From Acidimicrobiia bacterium (GTDB taxonomy: Bacteria > Actinomycetota > Acidimicrobiia > Acidimicrobiales > Poriferisodalaceae): 64,000 nt of DNA. The DNA is taken from NCBI GenBank assembly GCA_022821985.1, contig JAJECP010000037.1, positions 1-64,000 on the forward strand. Direction: 5' to 3'. The position numbers were made by a program, and so were the translations under genes. The notes under the pieces are model-generated. The model was not told the origin of the DNA. It made no database searches and was given only the letters and a program-made list of their open reading frames with translations. How positions within the stretch are numbered: the stretch's first letter is position 1; every line of letters begins with the position of its first letter. Positions 50,766-59,264 of this stretch are shown here, piece by piece.

Positions 50766-52067
50766 GTGCTGATCGGCCGGCCCTTCCATGGCTGGCGCGT
50801 GGCGTGGGCCGGCTTCTGGGTGCTGTTCATCGTGTACGGCCTGCAATTCAGCTACGGCACCTTCGAGGGCGCCATCAGCGCAGACACCGGCTGGTCGACC
50901 AACTGGCTGCAGCTCGCGTACGCGCTGTACATCCTCAACTACAGCGCCATCAGCGTCTGGAGCGGGCAGCTCACCGACCGGATCGGCCCCCGTCAGGTCA
51001 TCGCCGTGGGCGCCCTGCTGCTGGCTGCCGGCTACCTGGTGCTGTCGTCTGCGCCGAGCTTGGTGCTGGTCTTCATCGGGCTGGCGGTGATCGCGCCGCT
51101 CGGCATGTCGTCGTCGTGGGTGCCCGCGAATGCCACCGTCGTGCGCTGGTTCACCGCTCGGCGCGGCTTGGCGACGGGGATCGTGGGCTCGGGCGGCAGT
51201 GCCGGCGGGATCGTGGCACCGCCGATCGCTGCGTGGCTCGTCTCCCAGTTCGGCTGGCGCACGGCGATCGCCGTGATGGCCGTAGTCGGCGGCGTGTTCA
51301 TGGCGGCCACCGCCATGCTGTTCGTGCGCGATCCCGAGTCGATCGGCCAGTATCCCGACGGCCGCACGCCGGATCCCGCTGACCGCCCGCTCGCCCGTTC
51401 GCGGGTCGTGTCGAGGCCGGCGGGATTCGTGGTGGAAGCCACCCGCAGCAGCGCCCCCGACGCCGAGAATCCCCGCACGGCGTGGACGGCCTCCGCAGCG
51501 TGGCGCACCTCGGTGTTCTGGCGCATCTTCGGCATGTTCGCGCTGACGTTCGTGGTGGTGTTCGTGCCGTTCGCGCATGGCGTCCAGTACGCCCGCAGCC
51601 TCGGTTTTTCCTTGCAGTGGGCGTCGGGAGTGATCAGCTCGGTGGGCGTCGGAGGCCTCGTGGGGCGCATCGTGACGGGCCCGCTGTCGGACCGCATCGA
51701 CCGCCGCCGGGCCGTGGGGCTGGCGCTGGCGGTCGAGACACTGTCGTTCGTCGGCTTTGCCGTGGCCGACAACCTGGTGCTGTTGTACGCCTCGGCGATC
51801 GCGTTCGGGCTGTCCTACGGCGGGAGCGTGGCGGTCTTCCCGGCGCTGGTCGCCGACTACTTCGGCCGTACCCATGCCGGAGCGATAGTCGGTCGCTTCT
51901 TCGCGACCGCGGGGTCGTGCGCCGCGATCGGGCCGTACGTGGCTCAGCTGCTGCTGAATGCAACGGGGGGCTATGGCTGGACCTTCACCATGGCGGCAGT
52001 TGCCAATGCGTGCGCACTGGGGCTCGCATTCACGCTGCCCCGGCCCGGTCTGCTGCCCAAGAGCTGA
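50766..52067 (+). CDS. MFS transporter (oxalate/formate antiporter-like)
   Basis: A 433-residue major facilitator with ~12 spans: HGWRVAWAGFWVLFIVYGLQFSYGTFEGAIS, then SGQLTDRIGPRQVIAVGALL and SSWVPANATVVRWFTARRGLATGIVGSGGSAGGIVAPPI, as in the OFA/monocarboxylate branch. A 50-residue hydrophilic loop separates the halves. It lies 83 bp after the selenoprotein and may carry its substrate. Start GTG 50766 is near an upstream GGCGGC; the N-terminus is short and plausible. Substrate unknown. Confidence 0.9.
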   Translation: MLIGRPFHGWRVAWAGFWVLFIVYGLQFSYGTFEGAISADTGWSTNWLQLAYALYILNYSAISVWSGQLTDRIGPRQVIAVGALLLAAGYLVLSSAPSLVLVFIGLAVIAPLGMSSSWVPANATVVRWFTARRGLATGIVGSGGSAGGIVAPPIAAWLVSQFGWRTAIAVMAVVGGVFMAATAMLFVRDPESIGQYPDGRTPDPADRPLARSRVVSRPAGFVVEATRSSAPDAENPRTAWTASAAWRTSVFWRIFGMFALTFVVVFVPFAHGVQYARSLGFSLQWASGVISSVGVGGLVGRIVTGPLSDRIDRRRAVGLALAVETLSFVGFAVADNLVLLYASAIAFGLSYGGSVAVFPALVADYFGRTHAGAIVGRFFATAGSCAAIGPYVAQLLLNATGGYGWTFTMAAVANACALGLAFTLPRPGLLPKS

Positions 52068-52094
52068 ACGGCCGCTGGGGCCACGGGTTCGCTC

Positions 52095-52180
52095 TGTGCT
52101 GCCCGCTCTTGTGCGCTGCGTTCACGGGCCGCTCGGGCCCGCGGCTCAGCCTCTTGCGTCCCGGGCAGCACTTTGGGCTG
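52095..52180 (+). repeat. Intergenic repeat copy 4
   Basis: Between the MFS gene and the indolepyruvate oxidoreductase. It contains CCCGCTCTTGTGCGCTGCG and the core at 52120-52139 (one mismatch to copies 1-3), enclosed by gtgctgcccg/cgggcagcac arms that form a long stem. Confidence 0.75.
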
Positions 52181-52238
52181 ACGGGTAGCCTCGCAGATGG
52201 CCGCTACACCCGCCGCCGCGGCGCATGAGGGGGATTCG

Positions 52239-55200
52239 ATGGCACTCGCAGACTTCAAGCTCGAGGATCGCTTCGACCGCGTCGAGGGCGATGTCGCCAT
52301 GTCAGGCGTGCAGGCCTTGCTGCGCGTGCTGCTGGATCAGCTTCGGGCAGACCGCCGCGACGGGCTGAACAACGCGGCCATGGTGTCGGGTTATCGCGGG
52401 TCGCCGCTGGGCGGCATCGACTCGCTCATGACCACCAACGCCACCGAGCTTGAGCAGAACAACATCATCTTCGAGCCCGGCCTCAATGAGGATCTGGGCG
52501 CCACGATCGTGTGGGGCAGCCAGCTCTCGAATCGCAACTTCGAGGGCCGCTTCGACGGTGTGCTGGGCATGTGGTACGGCAAGGCGCCGGGGGTCGATCG
52601 CTCCGGCGACGCCATCAAGCATGCCAACGTCTGCGGTGTCGACCCCAAGGGCGGTGTGCTGCTCGTTGCGGGCGACGACCCCGCTTCGAAATCCTCGACG
52701 CTGGCTTCGGAGTCCGAGCCGGTGCTGATCCACTTCCAGACGCCGATCCTGTACCCCGGCTCGGTCCAAGAGGTCATCGACTACGGGCGCTGGGGCTACG
52801 AGCTGTCCCGCTACAGCGGGTTCTGGTCGGCGCTCAAGATCGTCACCAACGTGGCCGACGGCTACGCAACCGTGCAGGTCGGCCCCGGCCGTGTGTCGGT
52901 CACCCGTCCCGAATTCGAGTGGGAGGGCAAGCCCTGGGCGCACACCCAGCAGGACGCCCTTTTCGGCCCCAACGCGGTGCGCATGGAGCTCGAGATCCAC
53001 GAGGGCCGCATGGTCGCAGTCGACGAGTTCGTGGCGGCCAACAAACTGAACCGCCAGACCGTTCCCACCCGCGACGCCCGGATCGGCCTCGTCGCCGCAG
53101 GCAAGACCTACTACGACCTGCGCGAGGCGCTCGACCGCATGGGCCTCGACGACATCGAGCTGGAGCGCCGCGGCGTCCGCATCTGGAAGCCGGCCGTGGT
53201 GTGGCCGCTCGAGCCCACCAGCTTGCGCGAGTTCGCCGACGGGCTCGACGTGATCGTCGCCGTCGAGGAGAAGCGCTCGATCATCGAGACGCTCATGAAG
53301 GAGAACCTCTACGGCGTGGCCGGCGCGCCCGTCGTGCTCGGCAAGCGCGACCAGCAGGGCGGCTTCTGGTTCCCGGGCCACGGCGAGATGGACGCCGATC
53401 TCATCGCGCGCAAGATCCGGCCGTTCCTGGTGGACCGGCTCGGTCCCGAGGGCATCGGGCCCGCTGTGCCCGAGCGCATCACGATCCCGCTCGCAGTCAC
53501 CACCTCCAAGGGCGAGAAGGCCGCCGGCCGCACGCCGGGGTTCTGCTCGGGCTGCCCCCACAACCGCTCGACCTGGGTGCCCGAGGGCTCCGAGGCTGGC
53601 GGCGGCATCGGCTGCCACGGCATGGCGGCCATGACACCCACCCGCAACGTGCGCGGCACCACCCAGATGGGCGGCGAGGGCTGCCAATGGGTCGGCGCCG
53701 CGCCGTTCGTGACGATGGAGCACCGGTTCCAGAACATCGGCGACGGCACCTACCACCACTCCGGTTCGCTGGCGCTGCGCCAGGCTGTGGCCGCCGGCAC
53801 CAACGTCACCTACAAGATCCTCTACAACGGTGCGGTCGCCATGACGGGCGGTCAGGACATCGACGGCGGCATGGCCGTGCCGGAGCTGACCCGCTCGGTG
53901 CTTGCCGAAGGCGTGGCCAAGGTGATGGTGGTCACCGACGACCCTGACAAGTACCCCGCCGATGCCGAGTTCGCCCCAGGCACCGACGTCTGGCACCGCG
54001 ACCGCATGGACGAAGCACAGCGCCTGCTGCGTGACATCGAGGGCTGCACGGTGCTGATCTACGACCAGGCATGCGCAGCCGAGCTGCGGCGCGACCGCAA
54101 GCGCGGCAAGGTGGCCGAGCCCAACACGCGGGTGTTCATCAACGAGGCGGTCTGCGAGGGCTGCGGCGACTGCGGCGAGAAGTCGAGCTGCCTGAGCGTG
54201 CAGCCCATCGAGACCGAGTTCGGCCGCAAGACGCAGATTCACCAGTCGTCGTGCAACAAGGACTTCACCTGCCTCGACGGCGACTGCCCGGCGTTCATCG
54301 AGGTGGTCCCTGCGGGGAAGATCCCCACGAAGGCCACGGTGGCCACCGAGCACATCGGCGACGACCTGCCCGAACCCGACCGGATCGACGAGGGCAACAT
54401 TTTGATGATGGGCATCGGTGGCACAGGCGTGGTCACGGTGAACCAGATGCTGGCGACAGCCGCCTTGCTTGACGGCAAGACGGCCAATGGCCTTGATCAG
54501 ACCGGTCTCGCCCAGAAGGGCGGCCCGGTGCTGTCGAACCTCAAGGTTCGGAAAATGGGCGCCAACGGCGACGACGCCTCGGCGGCGGATCACGACGGCG
54601 GCGACGAGGCCAACAAGGTCGGGCTCGGCGAGGCCGATGCCTACATCGTGTTCGACCTGCTGACCGGCACCAATCCGGCGAACCTCGACAAGGCGCTGGC
54701 CGGCAAGACCGTTGCTGTCGTGTCGTCGTCGAAGGTGCCCACCACCTCGATGGTGCGTGACACCTCCGCCGAGTTCCCCGAGTGGACGGCCTTCCAGCGG
54801 GTCATCGACGAGTCCACCAGTCCCGAGCGCAACGTCTACTTCGATGCGGGCACGCTGTCTGACAGCCTGTTCCGCTCGCACATGCCGGCCAACGTGCTGG
54901 TGGTGGGCGCCGCCTATCAGGCGGGCGTGGTGCCGATCAGCGCTTCGGCGATCGAGCGGGCCATCGAGCTGAACGGCGTTGCGGTGGAGATGAACACCCA
55001 GGCGTTCCGCATCGGCCGCAAGATCGTGCTCGACCCCGACTTCTTGGGAACGCTCGAGGTCGAGCGGGTCGGCAAGGTCAAGCGTGACATCGGCCCGTCA
55101 GGCCGTGAGCAGGATCTCATCGACACGGTGCCCAGCCAGTCCGAAGAGCTGGCACGGCTGCTGCGCATCCGGGTGCCCGACTTGGTGGCCTACCAGAATC

Positions 55201-55760
55201 ACGCGTACGCAGCGGCGTACGCCAGCTTCATTGCCAAGGTGCGTGAGGCCGAGGCCGCAGCGGGCAGCGAGACGGCGCTCAGCGAGGCCGTGGCGACGTA
55301 CCTGTACAAGCTGATGGCCTACAAGGACGAGTACGAGGTGGCACGGCTGCACCGTTCGGGGGCGTTCCAGCAGGCCGTGCGCGATCAGTTCGGCGACAAG
55401 ACCGATGTCACCTACAAGCTGCACCCGCCGATCATGCGGCGCATGGGTGTCGAAAAGAAGATCGGCCTCGGCCGATCGGGCGACATGGCGTTCGCCCTGC
55501 TGGCGCGGATGAAGGGCCTGCGCGGCGGAGCGCTGGACGTCTTCGGCAAGACCGCTCACCGCAAGATGGAGCGGGAGCTGATCGACGAGTACCGCGGGAT
55601 GATCGAGCGAGCCCTCGACACGCTGGGTGCAGGCGACGCCGCCGCCTATGCCCGAGCCGTCGAGATCGCCCGGCTGCCCGACATGATCCGCGGCTACGAG
55701 GAGATCAAGGAGAACAACGTCGAGCTGTTCCGGGCCCGCGCCGCCGAACTCAACGCCTGA
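52239..55760 (+). CDS. Indolepyruvate ferredoxin oxidoreductase, fused alpha-beta type
   Basis: A 1173-residue ThDP/iron-sulfur 2-oxoacid oxidoreductase that decarboxylates aryl pyruvates to acyl-CoA with ferredoxin. Modules in order: pyrimidine-binding domain (NNAAMVSGYRGSPLGGIDSLM), a linker and ThDP domain (FCSGCPHNRSTWVPEG, GGEGCQWVGAAPFVT), a ferredoxin-like cluster region CEGCGDCGEKSSC with CNKDFTCLDGDCPAF, then the gamma-type domain (ILMMGIGGTGVVTVNQML). This is the long aerobic form found in proteobacteria and actinobacteria. ATG 52239 follows GAGGGGG; ATG 52197, five bases after TAGCCT, may mark the transcript start. Confidence 0.93.
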   Translation: MALADFKLEDRFDRVEGDVAMSGVQALLRVLLDQLRADRRDGLNNAAMVSGYRGSPLGGIDSLMTTNATELEQNNIIFEPGLNEDLGATIVWGSQLSNRNFEGRFDGVLGMWYGKAPGVDRSGDAIKHANVCGVDPKGGVLLVAGDDPASKSSTLASESEPVLIHFQTPILYPGSVQEVIDYGRWGYELSRYSGFWSALKIVTNVADGYATVQVGPGRVSVTRPEFEWEGKPWAHTQQDALFGPNAVRMELEIHEGRMVAVDEFVAANKLNRQTVPTRDARIGLVAAGKTYYDLREALDRMGLDDIELERRGVRIWKPAVVWPLEPTSLREFADGLDVIVAVEEKRSIIETLMKENLYGVAGAPVVLGKRDQQGGFWFPGHGEMDADLIARKIRPFLVDRLGPEGIGPAVPERITIPLAVTTSKGEKAAGRTPGFCSGCPHNRSTWVPEGSEAGGGIGCHGMAAMTPTRNVRGTTQMGGEGCQWVGAAPFVTMEHRFQNIGDGTYHHSGSLALRQAVAAGTNVTYKILYNGAVAMTGGQDIDGGMAVPELTRSVLAEGVAKVMVVTDDPDKYPADAEFAPGTDVWHRDRMDEAQRLLRDIEGCTVLIYDQACAAELRRDRKRGKVAEPNTRVFINEAVCEGCGDCGEKSSCLSVQPIETEFGRKTQIHQSSCNKDFTCLDGDCPAFIEVVPAGKIPTKATVATEHIGDDLPEPDRIDEGNILMMGIGGTGVVTVNQMLATAALLDGKTANGLDQTGLAQKGGPVLSNLKVRKMGANGDDASAADHDGGDEANKVGLGEADAYIVFDLLTGTNPANLDKALAGKTVAVVSSSKVPTTSMVRDTSAEFPEWTAFQRVIDESTSPERNVYFDAGTLSDSLFRSHMPANVLVVGAAYQAGVVPISASAIERAIELNGVAVEMNTQAFRIGRKIVLDPDFLGTLEVERVGKVKRDIGPSGREQDLIDTVPSQSEELARLLRIRVPDLVAYQNHAYAAAYASFIAKVREAEAAAGSETALSEAVATYLYKLMAYKDEYEVARLHRSGAFQQAVRDQFGDKTDVTYKLHPPIMRRMGVEKKIGLGRSGDMAFALLARMKGLRGGALDVFGKTAHRKMERELIDEYRGMIERALDTLGAGDAAAYARAVEIARLPDMIRGYEEIKENNVELFRARAAELNA

Positions 55761-56054
55761 TCGTCGAAGCCCTAGGGCATGGGTGACGGTCGTGTTCGAC
55801 TCCACGGAGGGAGTGCGACCGCCCGGACGGAACGACCGCTGCCCGGGCTGCGGCCACGGTCACGAACCTGGACGACCGTGGCAAGCCATGCTCGCCCGGA
55901 GTGGCACCGCGAGCATCGCCGTGCCCCAATGGAATCGGATCATCAAGTGAGCACTCGCGCCGTGATGGTGCCACCGGTCGCGAATACCCGCTGCAGCCGG
56001 TGGTGGCTGGGTATGGTCGGCAGCACCGAAAAGGCGCAGATCGGCAGGCTCTAG
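55761..56054. other. 294-bp gap with no recognised feature
   Basis: Both strands have short open frames rich in Arg/Pro/Ser with no coding character. No strong hairpin or repeat is seen. Confidence 0.5.
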
Positions 56055-56303
56055 ATGACTCGTGGCGAGGCGATGGCGAACTACAGAGCATTCACGGCGC
56101 TCCTCGAAGCTGAGCCTGAAGCGGCGCGCGTCGGTGAGGTCGCATTGATCTGCGACCGAGAGGTCACCGCGTTCTACCCGGATGTCGGGACGGCGTTCGA
56201 AACCGGGCTGTCAGTGCACGGTGCAGGCCGGTTCACGATCCAAGAGGTCCGGGACACGCCGCTGTTCTTCGGCGGAATCCCGATCATGCATAGAGTCAGC
56301 TGA
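56055..56303 (+). CDS. Small conserved protein (DUF5678-like), partner of the aspartyl protease
   Basis: An 82-residue (or 76 from ATG 56073) soluble protein: NYRAFTALLEAEPEAARVGEVALICDREVTAFYPDVGTAFETGL, then GRFTIQEVRDTPLFFGGIPIM. The pattern of a short helix, a strand with D/GxxVA and a DxxxAF helix recalls DUF5678 and similar small proteins that precede retropepsin-like genes in many bacteria. The IPI ending is common in that group. The protein is inferred to act with the next gene. Start choice is uncertain; ATG 56073 fits the conserved block better. Confidence 0.6.
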   Translation: MTRGEAMANYRAFTALLEAEPEAARVGEVALICDREVTAFYPDVGTAFETGLSVHGAGRFTIQEVRDTPLFFGGIPIMHRVS

Positions 56304-56453
56304 GTTGCAGCGACCGTAGACCGCGCCTGGTATCGCTTCGGCCGGAGACGGCTCGGCTAACGCCAGATGTAATGTCATGGCATCTCAGGTCAACTCGATG
56401 GTAACCATCAAGCAGTCGTCGCCCTGCCGATCAGTTCGCCGACGACTGGCGCG

Positions 56454-56807
56454 ATGCAGCTCTTTCGTGTGCTCCTGGATACGGGTGCCAATGCATCAGG
56501 CATCTCGCAGCACGTCGTTGACAGCCTCGGCTTGGGCGATGACGAAGCGCAGTCGGTGATGTTGAACGTACGCACTGTGATGGGACAGGTGGTGGCGGAT
56601 GGGTTCGTAGTCCACATGCACCCTCCGGTACGAGACGACCAGCTGACGACACAGCCAGCGCCCGGTATCAGTGCCTTGGTTTCCGTGCTGGAGATGCCTG
56701 TCGCGGGTTGTGACGCACTCATGGGGACTCAGGTCCTGCGTCACATGGCTCGACAGGTCCTGTTCGACTTCGAGACCGGTGAATTCGAGATCGTCTGGAG
56801 CGACTGA
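56454..56807 (+). CDS. Retropepsin-like aspartyl protease, 5' end probably damaged
   Basis: A 117-residue product as read from ATG 56454. The active-site motif FRVLLDTGANASGIS is at its start and a flap-like MGQVVADGFVVHM and CDALMGTQVLRHM follow, as in bacterial retropepsin-like peptidases. Coding-like sequence in the same frame continues upstream (about 56373-56453, GQLDGNHQAVVALPISSPTTGA) but no usable start lies there, while ATG 56377 is in another frame. A one-base shift near 56380-56400 would give a normal ~140-residue protein. Function is likely proteolytic, or loss of it. Confidence 0.6.
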   Translation: MQLFRVLLDTGANASGISQHVVDSLGLGDDEAQSVMLNVRTVMGQVVADGFVVHMHPPVRDDQLTTQPAPGISALVSVLEMPVAGCDALMGTQVLRHMARQVLFDFETGEFEIVWSD

Positions 56808-56882
56808 GCTGTGTCGCCGTACGATCCACAGCAGGAGTCCGCGGCAGCGCAGCGCGGAGGGTGAACTGCGGGAGGAATGTCT

Positions 56883-57812
56883 ATGGCTGCCAACCGGCCG
56901 GAACGGCATACACCCAGCGCACCGGCGTGGAGCGTGGTCGACTTTCCCGAGCTGACGGCCTATTCGATGGTCTTCTCGAAGGGGCCTGACAACGCCGACA
57001 CGCTGGCGGAGTTGCAGGCGGCGTTGACCGGCGGCGAGCACCGGCCCGACCACGTCGAGCGGGCTCGCGTCGTCAATTTCACCGACGAAGGCGATGATGC
57101 CGACGAGGCTCACGGCGATGTCGAGACCGTCTTCATGGCCTACTGGGTCGATCCGTCGGTCTACGAGCGTTGGCGGGATGGCTGCGATGTGCTCGAACGG
57201 GACGGAGTCTATTGCGAGACGGCCGTCATCCCGGCGGAGCGCTGGGAGACGATCGCGGGGACCAAGCGGCCGCTGCCGGGCGTGCGCAACCTGACTTCGG
57301 TGGACCTCACCGAGCTGCACGACTATTGGGGAGCGGCGCGCGACCGCATGGCGGCCAGCGCGGACGACCTGTTCGATGCCGCTCCGGGTTCGCCGTTGCC
57401 GGCCAACTTGTGCCTCATCCGCTCGGGTCAGAAGTGGGACGAGTGCCTCGACGACGAGCGCGAGATGTACTTCACCGACATCGAGCCGAAGCTGCGGGCC
57501 GGCATCGAGTTCCTGGCCGCCAATCGCGACTCGGGCTGCATCTCGAGCAGATTCCTGCGAGAGCAGTCCATCGACGGCGAGGATCTCAAGTCCACGAGCT
57601 TCGTGGGCTGGTTCGACGACTTGGCGTCACTCGAAGCGTGGTCCCGGTCGCACTCCACGCACCTGGCGATCTTCCACTCGTTCCTGTCGACAGTGCACCT
57701 GCTCGGACGGCCGCCGAAGTTGCGACTGTGGCACGAAGTCTCGGTGCTGCCCGAAGGCGGCGTGGAACTCGTGAACACCGAGCTATCCCCGCTGGCCGAG
57801 CTGCTGACCTGA
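56883..57812 (+). CDS. Aldoxime dehydratase (haem-containing)
   Basis: A 309-residue protein of the phenylacetaldoxime dehydratase family, which converts aldoximes to nitriles using haem. Family segments: TAYSMVFSKGPDNADTLAELQ, FMAYWVDPSVYERWRDGCDVLERDGVYCE, GCISSRFLREQSIDGEDLKSTSFVGWFDDLASLEAWSRSHSTHLAIFHSFL (haem-region His) and LRLWHEVSVLPEGGVELVN (catalytic-region His). Nitrilase, nitrile hydratase or amidase genes that usually follow are absent here. ATG 56883 is 7 bases after GGAGG; ATG 56877 is too close to it. Confidence 0.9.
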   Translation: MAANRPERHTPSAPAWSVVDFPELTAYSMVFSKGPDNADTLAELQAALTGGEHRPDHVERARVVNFTDEGDDADEAHGDVETVFMAYWVDPSVYERWRDGCDVLERDGVYCETAVIPAERWETIAGTKRPLPGVRNLTSVDLTELHDYWGAARDRMAASADDLFDAAPGSPLPANLCLIRSGQKWDECLDDEREMYFTDIEPKLRAGIEFLAANRDSGCISSRFLREQSIDGEDLKSTSFVGWFDDLASLEAWSRSHSTHLAIFHSFLSTVHLLGRPPKLRLWHEVSVLPEGGVELVNTELSPLAELLT

Positions 57813-57852
57813 CGCCCAGGCAGTGGCCGCGGCGCGGCTCGCACGGCGTTCG

Positions 57853-57866
57853 TAGGCTGGGACGCC
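57853..57866 (+). promoter_or_regulatory. Leaderless-type -10 of cbs
   Basis: TAGGCT, 8-nt spacer, then GTG 57867. Confidence 0.5.
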
Positions 57867-59264
57867 GTGACTGACCCCGAGCCGTCGCCGATGCCCGAGG
57901 CCCTGAAGGGCCTGGACATTGCGCCGTCGGTGCTGGACCTTGTGGGCCGCACGCCGATGGTCCGGCTGAGGAAGGTCGAGCCGCACATCGCAACGCCGGT
58001 CGTCGCCAAGCTGGAAACCACCAACCCCGGCGGCTCGGTGAAAGACCGCGCCGCGGTGGCGATGATCGACGCCGCCGAAGCTGACGGCTTGCTGCAGCCG
58101 GGCGGCGTGCTCGTGGAGCCCACTTCGGGAAACACCGGCGTGGGCCTCGCCGTGGTCGCTGCGCAGCGCGGCTACCGGTGCATCTTCGTATGCACCGACA
58201 AGGTGGCGCCCGAGAAGGTGGCGCTGCTGCGGGCCTATGGCGCAGAGGTGGTGGTCTGCCCGGTGGCCGTTGCACCTGACGATCCACGCTCGTACTACTC
58301 GACCGCGGAGCGCCTGAGGAGCGAGACGCCGGGCGCCTACTCGCCGAACCAGTACGGCAACCCGACAAACCCCCAGGCGCACTACGAGACCACCGGACCA
58401 GAGATCTGGGCACAGACCGAAGGCCGCATCACCCACTTCGTGGCGGGTGCAGGCACAGGCGGCACCGTCACCGGCGTAGGTCGCTACCTCAAGGAACAGG
58501 ATCCCGGCATCCAGGTCGTAATCGCCGACCCGCCGGAGTCGGTGTATGTCGGCGGCGACGGGCGGCCCTACTTGGTGGAAGGCATCGGCGAGGACTTCTG
58601 GCCATCCACCTACGATCCCGGCGTCGTCGACCGTGGAATCCCCGTGACCGATGCCGAGTCCTTCGCGATGGCACGTCGGGTTGCCCAGCGCGAGGGCCTG
58701 CTGATCGGCGGTTCCGGCGGTACGGCCGTGACGGGCGCATTCGCCGTTGCCGCGGAACTCGATGCCGCCGGCCGCTCGGAGGAGTCGCTGGTGGTCACGC
58801 TCATCCCGGATTCGGGCCGGGGCTACCTCAGCCGGGTGTTCGACGACGAGTGGATGGCACAGATGGGGTTCCTGCCGCAGGAGCCCGGGCCCGGAACGGT
58901 GAGCAGCCTCGTCCATGGCGAGTTCGTGTTCGTCCGGCCCGACGACACCGTGGCCTCTGCGCGGCAATGCATGGATCGGACCGGATTGCGTGCCGTTCCG
59001 GTATGCAAGGGCGAGATGCCCCTGGCCGCTGCTCAGGTGGTGGGCTCAGTGGCCCAAGACGGGCTGTTGGCGGTGGACGGCAGCACCGAGGTGTCTGCGG
59101 CGATCGAACCGCCTCTGCCTGCCGTCGGCATCGGAGAACCAGTCGGTCGAATCGCTGAGCTGCTGGCCCGCGCCGACATGCTCGCAGGACCCGAGGCGGT
59201 CGTGGTCTATGACCGGGGCAGGCCCGTCGCGACGCTCGGCGCGGACGCAATTGGAGGCAGTTGA
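57867..59264 (+). CDS. cbs: Cystathionine beta-synthase
   Basis: A 465-residue PLP enzyme that joins homocysteine and serine to cystathionine. PLP-Lys is in TNPGGSVKDRAA, the phosphate loop in VEPTSGNTGVGLA, and VAGAGTGGTVTGVGRYLKE and DSGRGYLSRVFDDEWM are family motifs. The C-terminus (~330-465) holds two regulatory CBS repeats (FVFVRPDDTVASARQCMDRTGLRAVPVC ... and PVGRIAELLARADMLAGPEAVVVYDRGRPVATLG). GTG 57867 is eight bases after TAGGCT. Its stop overlaps the start of the next gene, so the two form a transsulfuration operon. Confidence 0.96.
   Translation: MTDPEPSPMPEALKGLDIAPSVLDLVGRTPMVRLRKVEPHIATPVVAKLETTNPGGSVKDRAAVAMIDAAEADGLLQPGGVLVEPTSGNTGVGLAVVAAQRGYRCIFVCTDKVAPEKVALLRAYGAEVVVCPVAVAPDDPRSYYSTAERLRSETPGAYSPNQYGNPTNPQAHYETTGPEIWAQTEGRITHFVAGAGTGGTVTGVGRYLKEQDPGIQVVIADPPESVYVGGDGRPYLVEGIGEDFWPSTYDPGVVDRGIPVTDAESFAMARRVAQREGLLIGGSGGTAVTGAFAVAAELDAAGRSEESLVVTLIPDSGRGYLSRVFDDEWMAQMGFLPQEPGPGTVSSLVHGEFVFVRPDDTVASARQCMDRTGLRAVPVCKGEMPLAAAQVVGSVAQDGLLAVDGSTEVSAAIEPPLPAVGIGEPVGRIAELLARADMLAGPEAVVVYDRGRPVATLGADAIGGS

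Noticed and set aside
52302..54881. 859-codon open frame on the minus strand inside the indolepyruvate oxidoreductase gene
   Set aside because: Antisense shadow of a GC-rich gene; His/Gly/Val-rich translation with no domains, while the plus strand has a complete enzyme.
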